Made by a program: the position numbers and the translations under genes. DNA of 12,048 nucleotides from Coriobacteriaceae bacterium (GTDB lineage: Bacteria > Actinomycetota > Coriobacteriia > Anaerosomatales > D1FN1-002): positions 1 to 12,048 of the forward strand of contig PNNM01000032.1 of NCBI GenBank assembly GCA_013824215.1, given 5' to 3'. The first letter of the stretch is position 1; each line of letters opens with the position of its first letter. Of the stretch, positions 1 through 5,789 are shown piece after piece. The notes below the pieces were generated by a model, which was not told the DNA's origin, ran no database searches, and saw only the letters and a list, made by a program, of their open reading frames with translations.

Positions 1-793
1 CATGGCGGTCGACGCACTCATGCACGGCGGCGCCCGGCCCGGTCCGGGTCCCATCCCGGGATCCATCGTGGCCGGCGACCCGGCGCGTGCTGTGGCGAGC
101 GCCGCGCTGCGAGACGGCCTCGTCATCGTGGCCGACGCCGCATCCCAGTTCGCGCCCGCCGCGATCGGTTCGCACCCCAACGGGGTCCTCATCGACCTCG
201 CCGCTGGCCGGGGCACCAAGACGCTGCTCCTCCAGACGCATGCGGCCGCCGCCGGCGCACCCGCCGACATCTACGCGGTGGACATCCACCCGTTCAAGAC
301 CGCTGTGCTGGAGGACCGCATGCGCTCCCTCGAGATCCCAGGCGTCACAGCGCTCACCGGCGACTCCACCAGACCCGAGACGATCCTCGCCCTGCCGCCG
401 GCCGGCTCCGCCGACGCCGTGCTCGTCGACGCACCCTGCAGCGGGCTGGGCACCCTGCGTCGTCGTCCCGAGATGCGCTGGCGCGTCTCGCCCGCCGACA
501 TCGGCCCGCTCGCGGCGCTCGGCACCGAACTCCTGCGGGCGGCCGCGTCGCTTGTTCGGCCGGGAGGCGTTGTGGTGTACTCCACGTGCACAGTCACCCG
601 CGCCGAGAACGCAGACGTGGTAGAGGGCTTCCTCGGCTCGGAGGAGGGGAGCGGGTTCCGGCTCCGCAGGCTCGACGCCGTCGTGCCAGAACAGTGGCGC
701 GACTTCGTCACCGTGGAAGGCTGGTTCCAGTCGCTCCCCGCGACGGACGGTCCTGACGGGCACTTCGTCGCGACGCTCGAGCGAGTCCGCTGA
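1..793 (+). CDS. rsmB: RsmB/NOP family 16S rRNA m5C methyltransferase, 3' part
   Basis: This is a SAM-dependent RNA cytosine-C5 methyltransferase of the RsmB/NOP family; RsmB itself methylates C967 of 16S rRNA. The gene is cut by the left edge, so only the C-terminal catalytic part is seen and the expected N-terminal NusB-like domain lies outside. Visible motifs are a SAM-binding loop (DLAAGRGTKT), the motif IV segment DAPCSGLGTLRRRPEMRW with its cysteine codon at 437-439, and the motif VI segment YSTCTV with the presumed nucleophilic cysteine at 587-589. The SAM loop differs from the usual AAPGGKT form. The ATG at base 2 is probably internal, because alignable sequence starts at once. It ends 31 bases before glpX on the same strand. 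The family assignment is firm; the RsmB subtype is inferred without the N-terminus. Confidence 0.85.
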   Translation, partial: MAVDALMHGGARPGPGPIPGSIVAGDPARAVASAALRDGLVIVADAASQFAPAAIGSHPNGVLIDLAAGRGTKTLLLQTHAAAAGAPADIYAVDIHPFKTAVLEDRMRSLEIPGVTALTGDSTRPETILALPPAGSADAVLVDAPCSGLGTLRRRPEMRWRVSPADIGPLAALGTELLRAAASLVRPGGVVVYSTCTVTRAENADVVEGFLGSEEGSGFRLRRLDAVVPEQWRDFVTVEGWFQSLPATDGPDGHFVATLERVR

Positions 794-824
794 CGCGTCG
801 CGACGGACGCGAGGAGGAGGCGCC

Positions 825-1790
825 ATGCGCAGCACGCGTATCGTCGAGATGCTCGAGGTGACCGAGGCCGCAGCGCTGGCCGCGGGCCGCTGGATGGGCA
901 GAGGGGACAAGAACGCAGCGGACAACGCCGCCGTCGAGGCCATGCGCGCGGCGTTCCAGAACGTGGATATCTCGGGCCGCATCGTCATCGGCGAGGGTGA
1001 ACGGGACGAAGCGCCGATGCTCTACATCGGCGAGGAGGTGGGCTCCGGCGGCGAGCGGATCGACATCGCCGTCGACCCTCTGGAGGGCACCAACCTCACC
1101 GCATACGGCCAGTCCAACTCGCTGGCGGTCCTCGCGTTCGGCCCCGAGGGCACCCTGCTGCACGCCCCGGACACGTACATGAACAAGATCGCGGTCGGTC
1201 CCGCCGCCGCCGACGTCGTGCACATCGACGCGACCCCCACCGAGAACATCCGCAACGTCGCCAAGGCCCTCGACAGGGAACCCGAGGACCTCGTCGTGTG
1301 CATCCTCGACCGCGAACGCCACATCGATCTCATCGCCGAGGTCAGAGCCGCCGGGGCGCGGATCCGGCTCATCAGCGACGGTGACGTCTTCGGCGCGGTC
1401 GCCACGGCGATCGAGGGAACGGGGATACACCTCTACCTGGGCATAGGCGCGGCGCCCGAGGGTGTGCTCGCGTGCGCGGCCATGCGCTGCATAGGCGGCT
1501 GCTTCATGGGCCGCTTCGCTTGGCGCAACGACGAGGAGAAAGCGCGCGCGGTCGACATGGGCACGTGTCAGATCGACGGCGTGCTCGACATGGATTGCCT
1601 CGTCCACACCGACGAGGCCGCCTTCATCGCCTCGGGGGTCACCGACGGTGAGCTGCTGCGCGGGGTCCGCTACTTCGGCAAGGGCGCGCGCACCAACTCG
1701 GTGGCCATGGACGGCAAGACCGGCACGGTACGCTTCATCGACACCATCTACCGCACCGGGGACGAGCCGTTCTGGGTGCGGATGGACTGA
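825..1790 (+). CDS. glpX: Class II fructose-1,6-bisphosphatase
   Basis: GlpX hydrolyses fructose 1,6-bisphosphate to fructose 6-phosphate and phosphate in gluconeogenesis. The family is cytosolic, Mn-dependent and lithium-sensitive. The 321-residue product is close to the usual 320-340. Seen motifs: RGDKN near residue 25, IGEGERDEAPMLYIGE around residues 55-70 (acidic metal site), DPLEGTNL at 84-91 (the FBPase/IMPase metal-binding signature), SDGDV at about 184-188, and GIGAAPEG. The start is fixed by a strong purine tract (GAGGAGGAGG, 811-820) four bases before the ATG. The gene follows the RsmB homologue by 31 bases and is probably cotranscribed with it. It converges on the FmdB gene with only 9 bases between the stop codons, leaving no room for a separate terminator. 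A sedoheptulose-bisphosphatase side activity is possible but cannot be read from sequence. Confidence 0.95.
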   Translation: MRSTRIVEMLEVTEAAALAAGRWMGRGDKNAADNAAVEAMRAAFQNVDISGRIVIGEGERDEAPMLYIGEEVGSGGERIDIAVDPLEGTNLTAYGQSNSLAVLAFGPEGTLLHAPDTYMNKIAVGPAAADVVHIDATPTENIRNVAKALDREPEDLVVCILDRERHIDLIAEVRAAGARIRLISDGDVFGAVATAIEGTGIHLYLGIGAAPEGVLACAAMRCIGGCFMGRFAWRNDEEKARAVDMGTCQIDGVLDMDCLVHTDEAAFIASGVTDGELLRGVRYFGKGARTNSVAMDGKTGTVRFIDTIYRTGDEPFWVRMD

Positions 1791-1799
1791 CGCCCGCCC

Positions 1800-2072
1800 C
1801 TATTCGGCGGCGGGACACCCCGGGCATGCGGGACCGGCGGCCTTGTCCGCGCCGCAGGGGGCCTGCTTCTCCTCGGCGGGCTTCTCACCGTCGCCCTTGC
1901 GGTAGTCGGTGCTGTGGAACCCCGAGCCCTTGAACACGACCCCGACCGGCGTGAAGACGCGCTTGGCCGGAGCCTCGCACGACGGGCAGCACACCTCGGA
2001 GGAATCCGAGTGCGAACGGACGATCTCGAAGACCTCGCCGCACTCGGTGCAGCGGAAGTCGTATGAAGACAT
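1800..2072 (-). CDS. FmdB-family zinc-ribbon protein with Cys-rich tail
   Basis: This 90-residue protein begins with the FmdB/CxxC_CXXC_SSSS zinc ribbon: SSYDFRCTECGEVFE, with cysteines at 8 and 11 and a second knuckle at 28/29 and 32. The family's conserved TPVGVVFKGSGFHSTDY stretch follows at about 41-57. The tail (residues 60-90) is charged and holds three more cysteines (73, 83, 86), the last two in CPGC. Family members are small and poorly characterised; the name comes from a proposed regulator of amidase expression, so no function is assigned. The start at 2072 is chosen over an upstream ATG because a clear AGGAG (plus-strand 2080-2084) sits 7 bases before it, and because the family begins at this Met. 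It is divergent from the PASTA gene and convergent with glpX. Confidence 0.9.
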   Translation of the reverse strand: MSSYDFRCTECGEVFEIVRSHSDSSEVCCPSCEAPAKRVFTPVGVVFKGSGFHSTDYRKGDGEKPAEEKQAPCGADKAAGPACPGCPAAE

Positions 2073-2079
2073 CGCGACG

Positions 2080-2084
2080 CTCCT
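2080..2084 (-). promoter_or_regulatory. Shine-Dalgarno site of the FmdB gene
   Basis: AGGAG on the minus strand, 7 bases from the ATG at 2072. It decides the start against a longer reading that would begin at 2135. Confidence 0.8.
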
Positions 2085-2133
2085 CACAGTGTCACCGGGC
2101 GTTCTCCTCCCGCGAGGTCGCGGGCGGCGCCAC

Positions 2134-2163
2134 ACGTTAGCAAGCGGCGGGCCGCATGCGCAA
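2134..2163 (-). promoter_or_regulatory. Candidate promoter for the FmdB gene
   Basis: Read on the minus strand: TTGCGC (-35-like, 2158-2163), an 18-base spacer, then an extended -10 of the form TGc-TAACGT (hexamer 2134-2139). Transcription would start near 2127, giving a leader of about 55 bases that contains the AGGAG. The same layout appears before rpmB and, more weakly, before the TPP riboswitch. Identified by eye; the hexamers are imperfect. Confidence 0.45.
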
Positions 2164-2179
2164 TACCACCGCTACCCGC

Positions 2180-2188
2180 TGGTATACT
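2180..2188 (+). promoter_or_regulatory. Extended -10 promoter for the PASTA/M23 unit
   Basis: TGg-TATACT, with the hexamer at 2183-2188 and the TG of an extended -10 at 2180-2181. No convincing -35 is seen at 17-18 bases. The start of transcription should fall at about 2195-2196, next to the ATG at 2197, which implies a leaderless or nearly leaderless mRNA. Confidence 0.6.
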
Positions 2189-2196
2189 GTCCCGGC

Positions 2197-3300
2197 ATGA
2201 ACGACGAGCCAGAGAGCACATCACCGCGCCGCAAGGCGCTCCTGCCGGTCCGGGCCATCGTGGCCGCCGCGGTCGTAGTGGCCGTGGTGGCGGCGGTAGT
2301 CTTGGGCGCGATGGTCGCGCGTCGGCCGGTCACCGTCACCGTCCCCAACGTGGCGGGCCTGGACGTGCCGGTCGCTCGCAGCCGCTTGGCCGAGGTCGGT
2401 CTGTTCCTCGAGCGTGGCGACGTCCGCTTCTCCACCATCGTCGCCCGGGACGGCGTCATCGAGCAATCGCCGGCGCCGGGTTCCGTGCTCGAGGAGGGCG
2501 CCGTCGTCGTCGTGGTCGTCTCGGCCGGCTCCGAGGAGTTCGAGATGCCCGACGTGGTCGGGCTCAGGCTCGACGCCGCACGCGACGCGCTGGCGGCCAA
2601 GGGTCTCGCAGTCCAGGTGGAGACCGAGCCCTCACAGGAACCGTCCGACACCGTCCTGCGTACCCTTCCGGCCCCCGGAAGCCGGGTCCGCACGTCCCAG
2701 ACGGTCCGGCTCACCGTCGCCTCGCATGGTGCGGCCTCCTCCGCGCTCCTCCCGTACCGGCTCGACGGGCGCTCCTTCGTCATCGACCCCGCGCCCATGC
2801 CCCGGCCGAGTGCGGGCGACACCTCCGCCCCCGACGTCCCGCTCGAGGTCGCGCGCCGTCTCCGCTCCCTGCTCGAGGCCTCAGGCGCCCAGGTCACCGT
2901 CACCCGCTCGCTCACCGACACCGACACCGGAGTCGACCCGAGACTCGCCCGGGCGCGCGAGACCTCGCCTGCGGCCGTTCTCGGCCTGTCGGTCGAGACG
3001 CTCGCGAAGGGCGCCGCCGTCCTCGTCCCGCCCTCGACGCCGGAGCGCGCCTCGATCTTCGTCGCCTCGTCGGACCTCGCGCGCTCCACGATGGACGCGC
3101 TCACCGCCGCCCGCGTGTCGGCCTCGCAGGGCGTCGCGGTCGACGATCCGATCCTCACGGTCTTCCTGGTCCCGGGCATCCGGATCCGCCTCGGCTCCAC
3201 CGCCTCCGAGACCGACGCCGCCGCCTTCAAAGACCCCGCCTGGGCGGACAGCGTCGCCCGCGCCATCTACCGCGCGCTCGGCGAGGAGTTCGGTTCGTGA
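2197..3300 (+). CDS. Membrane-anchored PASTA protein with degenerate amidase_3-like domain
   Basis: The 367-residue product has a short cytoplasmic N-terminus and one membrane segment at about 20-41. Two PASTA repeats follow (about 46-111 and 115-176; VPNVAGLDV and MPDVVGLRL openings, SPAPGS and LPAPGS closings). PASTA domains typically bind peptidoglycan or muropeptides. Residues from about 190 to the end follow the N-acetylmuramoyl-L-alanine amidase (amidase_3) pattern: FVIDP, then LEVARRLRSLLEASGAQVTVTR, then LARARE, and a final SVARAIYRAL helix. The zinc and catalytic positions look replaced. DPGHGG reads DPAPMP; the histidine of LSxH is Glu267; the glutamate of the LVExG motif is Arg331. 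It is therefore probably a non-catalytic pseudo-amidase. The ATG at 2197 has no Shine-Dalgarno and lies just after a -10 box. Its stop overlaps the next gene's GTG by 4 bases. PASTA is firm; the amidase relationship is by eye. Confidence 0.8.
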   Translation: MNDEPESTSPRRKALLPVRAIVAAAVVVAVVAAVVLGAMVARRPVTVTVPNVAGLDVPVARSRLAEVGLFLERGDVRFSTIVARDGVIEQSPAPGSVLEEGAVVVVVVSAGSEEFEMPDVVGLRLDAARDALAAKGLAVQVETEPSQEPSDTVLRTLPAPGSRVRTSQTVRLTVASHGAASSALLPYRLDGRSFVIDPAPMPRPSAGDTSAPDVPLEVARRLRSLLEASGAQVTVTRSLTDTDTGVDPRLARARETSPAAVLGLSVETLAKGAAVLVPPSTPERASIFVASSDLARSTMDALTAARVSASQGVAVDDPILTVFLVPGIRIRLGSTASETDAAAFKDPAWADSVARAIYRALGEEFGS

Positions 3301-4295
3301 ACGGCCGCCTCACAGGCTCGAGGCGGATCGCGGCCGCCGCGCTCGCCGCAGCGCTCCTCCTCTCGGGTGTCGAGGGCGCGTTCGGGGCCAACAGCGGCCA
3401 GATCGCCCAGCAGCTCAAGGAGCTCAAAAACGACGTTCGTCGCGCGGGCGCCGCCTACGAGCGGGCCTACTGGCGCGTCGACGAGTCCGAGGTGCGCCTC
3501 AAGAAGCTCGACAAGCAGATCGCCAAGACCAACCGCGAATTGGCCGCGGCCAGGAAGCGCCTCTCGAAACGCGTCGGTCTCATGTATCGCGCGGGCGGAC
3601 TCAGCTACATGACGGTCGTGCTCGGCGCATCCTCCTTCGATGACATGGTGAGCCGCCTCGACTTCATGCAGCGGGTGGGTCGCTCGGACGCGTTCACCAT
3701 CTCGGACGTCGAGTCGCTGCAGCTGAAGCTCTCGAAGCAGCGCGCCGAGGTGGGCAGCGAGACCAAGCGCAAGCGCAAGGCCCTCTCCTCACTGCGCGCG
3801 GAGCGTGACAAGCTCAAGCGGCGCATGGGCGCCAAGCAGCAGCAGTTCGAGCGCCTCGTCGGCCAGTCTGGGGGCTCGTTCCGCTCGCTGCCGAGAGGAC
3901 CGCTCGGGATGGTGTTCCCGGTAGCCGGCGTCAGCTACTACAGCGACACCTGGGGAGCCTCGCGCTCGGGAGGTCGCCGCAGCCACAAGGGCACCGACAT
4001 CATGGCTGCGCACGGCACCCCGGTAGTGGCGGTACTCGACGGCACCGTCTCCTCGCGCACCGGCGGTCTCGGAGGCAGGTGCATCTACTTGAACGCCAAC
4101 AACGGCTGGCAGTTCTACTACGCGCACCTCTCCGGCTACGCCGTGACATCGGGGCGCGTGAACAGGGGGGACATCATCGGCTGGGTGGGCTCCACGGGCA
4201 ACGCCTCCAGCGGCTCGCCGCACCTGCACTTCGAGATCCACCCCGGGGGCGGCGGAGCCGTCAACCCGTACCCCTACCTCCGCGCCATCGACTGA
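3297..4295 (+). CDS. Secreted coiled-coil M23 (LytM-type) peptidoglycan endopeptidase
   Basis: This 332-residue protein has an N-terminal signal peptide: SRR, then a hydrophobic stretch at residues 11-25, with likely cleavage after AFG at about 30. Lys/Arg/Glu-rich coiled-coil segments span roughly 33-105 and 140-200. A C-terminal M23 domain covers about 200-332. The zinc-ligand and catalytic motifs are intact: HKGTD with His230 and Asp234, and HLH with His309 and His311. It should cleave peptide cross-bridges in peptidoglycan outside the membrane. The layout resembles EnvC-like proteins, but EnvC itself has lost these residues. The GTG start overlaps the stop of the PASTA gene (GTGA), so translational coupling is likely. 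The gene ends just before a perfect 6-bp hairpin. Family and catalytic competence are well supported; the bond cut is not known. Confidence 0.92.
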   Translation: MNGRLTGSRRIAAAALAAALLLSGVEGAFGANSGQIAQQLKELKNDVRRAGAAYERAYWRVDESEVRLKKLDKQIAKTNRELAAARKRLSKRVGLMYRAGGLSYMTVVLGASSFDDMVSRLDFMQRVGRSDAFTISDVESLQLKLSKQRAEVGSETKRKRKALSSLRAERDKLKRRMGAKQQQFERLVGQSGGSFRSLPRGPLGMVFPVAGVSYYSDTWGASRSGGRRSHKGTDIMAAHGTPVVAVLDGTVSSRTGGLGGRCIYLNANNGWQFYYAHLSGYAVTSGRVNRGDIIGWVGSTGNASSGSPHLHFEIHPGGGGAVNPYPYLRAID

Positions 4296-4311
4296 CGTCG
4301 GTGGACCGACG
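4296..4311 (+). terminator. Hairpin directly after the M23 gene, possible terminator
   Basis: CGTCGG (4296-4301), loop TGGA, CCGACG (4306-4311): a perfect 6-bp stem starting one base after the TGA. There is no U-run after it, so it is not a classical intrinsic terminator. It could be a 3'-end stabiliser or part of a Rho-type end. Confidence 0.35.
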
Positions 4312-4313
4312 GC

Positions 4314-4343
4314 TTGCGACGTCCGACGCCGTTGTGCGAACAT
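4314..4343 (+). promoter_or_regulatory. Candidate promoter for the TPP riboswitch-thiTN transcript
   Basis: TTGCGA (4314-4319), an 18-base spacer, and GAACAT (4338-4343) preceded by TGc as an extended -10. Transcription would start near 4350, just ahead of riboswitch stem P1 at 4356. The match is weak, but position and layout agree with the candidate promoters of the FmdB gene and rpmB. Confidence 0.35.
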
Positions 4344-4355
4344 CCGCGGGGTAAG

Positions 4356-4448
4356 ACCGTATCGGGAGCCGCGAACTGCGGCTGAGAGGCGGCGAGGGTA
4401 GCCGCGACCGAAAGACCGTCCCGGTAATGCGGGGCAGGCAACCACGGT
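4356..4448 (+). ncRNA. TPP riboswitch aptamer (THI element)
   Basis: The conserved THI core is present: TGAGA at 4383-4387 (junction 3-2) and the P5 hairpin CCCG-GTAATG-CGGG at 4420-4433. By hand the other stems are P1 ACCGT (4356-4360) with ACGGT (4444-4448), P2 TCGG (4362-4365) with CCGA (4408-4411), and P3 AGCCGC (4367-4372) with GCGGCT (4378-4383). An optional P3a is GCGGC (4389-4393) with GCCGC (4401-4405). It lies 81 bases upstream of a thiamine transporter gene, which is the expected context. It binds thiamine pyrophosphate and should lower thiT-thiN expression when TPP is plentiful. Confidence 0.92.
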
Positions 4449-4453
4449 ACACG

Positions 4454-4524
4454 TCCGGCCTCATGCACACCTCGGGCCGCACGCGCTCCCGACTCGGTTC
4501 GCGCACGTCGAACGGGAGGCCGGA
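4454..4524 (+). promoter_or_regulatory. Riboswitch expression platform: Shine-Dalgarno sequestering helix
   Basis: TCCGGCCTC at 4454-4462 is perfectly complementary over 9 bases to GAGGCCGGA at 4516-4524, which covers most of the thiT Shine-Dalgarno GGGAGG (4514-4519). A second, shorter pairing also hides the site: CTCCCG (4486-4491) with CGGGAG (4513-4518), extended by TTCG (4498-4501) with CGAA (4509-4512). No U-rich terminator is seen, so control is probably at translation initiation. The helices were found by eye and no energies were computed. Confidence 0.55.
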
Positions 4525-4529
4525 TCGTC

Positions 4530-5090
4530 ATGAAGAAGGAACGTCTCGTCACCCTGGTGGAGATGGCCCTCGCGATAGCGCTCGGGGCCGTACTGAACTA
4601 CATGAGCGTGCGGCTGCCGATCCACATCGCGGGCGGGTCCATCTCGCTGGACATGCTGCCGATCATCGTCATCGCGCTTCGCCGCGGACCTGTGGCGGGC
4701 GTGGTCACGGGCGCGCTCTACGGCTTCGTCAACCTCGCGATGGGGCCCTACATCGTCCATCCCGCGCAGGTGGTGCTCGACTACCCGCTCGCCTTCGGCC
4801 TCGTAGGGCTCGCGGGCCTGCTGCCGTCCCGGCCGGACGCCGGAGACATGGCCGTCGCGCGGGCGCCCATCGGCGCTGTCGTGGGAGGTCTCGCCAGGCT
4901 CGCGTCCCACTACGTCTCCGGGGTCGTGTTCTTCGGAGCCAACGCGCCCGAGGGCCAGCCCGTGTGGCTCTACTCCCTCGTGTACAACGCCACCTACATG
5001 CTGCCGTCGATCGTCGCGTGCGCGGTGGCGGCCGCGATCGTGGTTCCCGTGCTCGACCGCACCGTCCCCGCGCGGAGCGCGCGCGGATGA
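4530..5090 (+). CDS. thiT: Energy-coupled thiamine transporter substrate-binding subunit ThiT
   Basis: ThiT is the membrane S-component of an ECF-type ABC importer. It captures thiamine and needs the shared EcfA/EcfA'/EcfT energising module, which is not in this window. The 186-residue product is hydrophobic with about six membrane segments. It shows the family signatures GGSISLDMLPIIVIALRRG (35-53) and IVHPAQVVLDYPLAFGLVG (75-93), the second holding residues of the thiamine pocket in the family. The ATG follows GGGAGG (4514-4519) by 10 bases. The gene sits under a TPP riboswitch and its stop overlaps the thiN start (ATGA), which supports the substrate assignment independently. Confidence 0.93.
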   Translation: MKKERLVTLVEMALAIALGAVLNYMSVRLPIHIAGGSISLDMLPIIVIALRRGPVAGVVTGALYGFVNLAMGPYIVHPAQVVLDYPLAFGLVGLAGLLPSRPDAGDMAVARAPIGAVVGGLARLASHYVSGVVFFGANAPEGQPVWLYSLVYNATYMLPSIVACAVAAAIVVPVLDRTVPARSARG

Positions 5091-5752
5091 AGGCCTGCGT
5101 CGTAGGCGCGGTCGCGGCCGCAGATTCGGACGCCTTCTACTCCTCGCTGCTGTCCTCGGTGGAACTCGTCGTCGCCGCGGACGGTGGTGCGGCGCTCTGC
5201 CGCCGCCTCGGGGTCAAGCCCCACCTCGTCGTCGGCGACCTCGACTCGCTCGACCCGCTCGAGGTGGCGGCGCTCGAGGCCGCGCCGATCCCGATCGAGC
5301 GCCATCCGCGCGCCAAGGACCGCACCGATCTGGATCTGGCGGTGGAGGCCGCGCGCCGGCTCGGCGCCGATCACCTCGTCGTCACGGCGGCGTTCTCGGC
5401 CCGACTCGATCACACGCTCGCCGCGCTCGGCTGTCTTCTCGACGCCGCGGACCTCCTCGCCGAGGCCCGAGAGCCCGGCTGGAGCGCCTGGGCGCTCGAT
5501 GCGACGACCCGCCCGGACCTGACACTCCGCGGTGCGGAGGGGACGCTCGTCTCGATCCTGTCTCCCGAGGGCGCGGACGGCGTCACGCTCAAAGGCTTCG
5601 CATTCCCACCACGGGACAGCCGTCTCGATCCGCTCTCCGGCCTCGGCGTGAGCAACGTCCTCACCTCGGATGAGGGAATCATCACGCTCCGCGAGGGGAG
5701 ACTCCTCGTCTTGGCGTTCCATCCGACGGCGGAATCTCCGTCGGCAGGATAG
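5087..5752 (+). CDS. thiN: Thiamine pyrophosphokinase
   Basis: ThiN transfers pyrophosphate from ATP to thiamine, giving thiamine pyrophosphate in the cytosol. The 221-residue length is typical. Motifs seen: VVAADGGA (28-35, nucleotide side), HLVVGDLDSL (46-55), the acidic metal segment KDRTDLDLA (77-85), and the RLDHTLA element (106-112) of the thiamine-binding half. The glycine pair that usually precedes RLDH is replaced by SA, a mild variation. The ATG lies inside the end of thiT (ATGA overlap), so the two are cotranslated. Together they take up external thiamine and trap it as TPP, which then represses both through the upstream riboswitch. No thiamine biosynthesis gene is present, so salvage is the visible route. 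Confidence 0.92.
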   Translation: MKACVVGAVAAADSDAFYSSLLSSVELVVAADGGAALCRRLGVKPHLVVGDLDSLDPLEVAALEAAPIPIERHPRAKDRTDLDLAVEAARRLGADHLVVTAAFSARLDHTLAALGCLLDAADLLAEAREPGWSAWALDATTRPDLTLRGAEGTLVSILSPEGADGVTLKGFAFPPRDSRLDPLSGLGVSNVLTSDEGIITLREGRLLVLAFHPTAESPSAG

Positions 5753-5767
5753 CCGCCGGCGCCGCCG

Positions 5768-5773
5768 TATACT
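5768..5773 (+). promoter_or_regulatory. -10 box of the GAF/HD-GYP gene
   Basis: TATACT, 16 bases before the GTG at 5790, with the Shine-Dalgarno GGGAGG (5781-5786) between them. Transcription would start near 5780, so the leader would be only about 10 bases. No good -35 is seen at 17-18 bases. Confidence 0.5.
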
Positions 5774-5789
5774 CACCCGAGGGAGGACC

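Noticed and set aside
708..1607. 299-codon open frame on the minus strand across rsmB and glpX
   Set aside because: It is antisense to two clearly conserved genes, low in complexity and without a family motif; long antisense frames are expected at this GC content.
1909..2196. Longer N-terminus for the PASTA protein beginning at 1909
   Set aside because: It would run antisense through the FmdB gene and across the divergent promoters; the membrane-anchor layout starts naturally at 2197.
2414..3643. 409-codon + strand frame overlapping the PASTA and M23 genes
   Set aside because: It is an Arg/Ser/Pro-rich frameshifted reading of two genes whose products have domains, a signal peptide and catalytic motifs.
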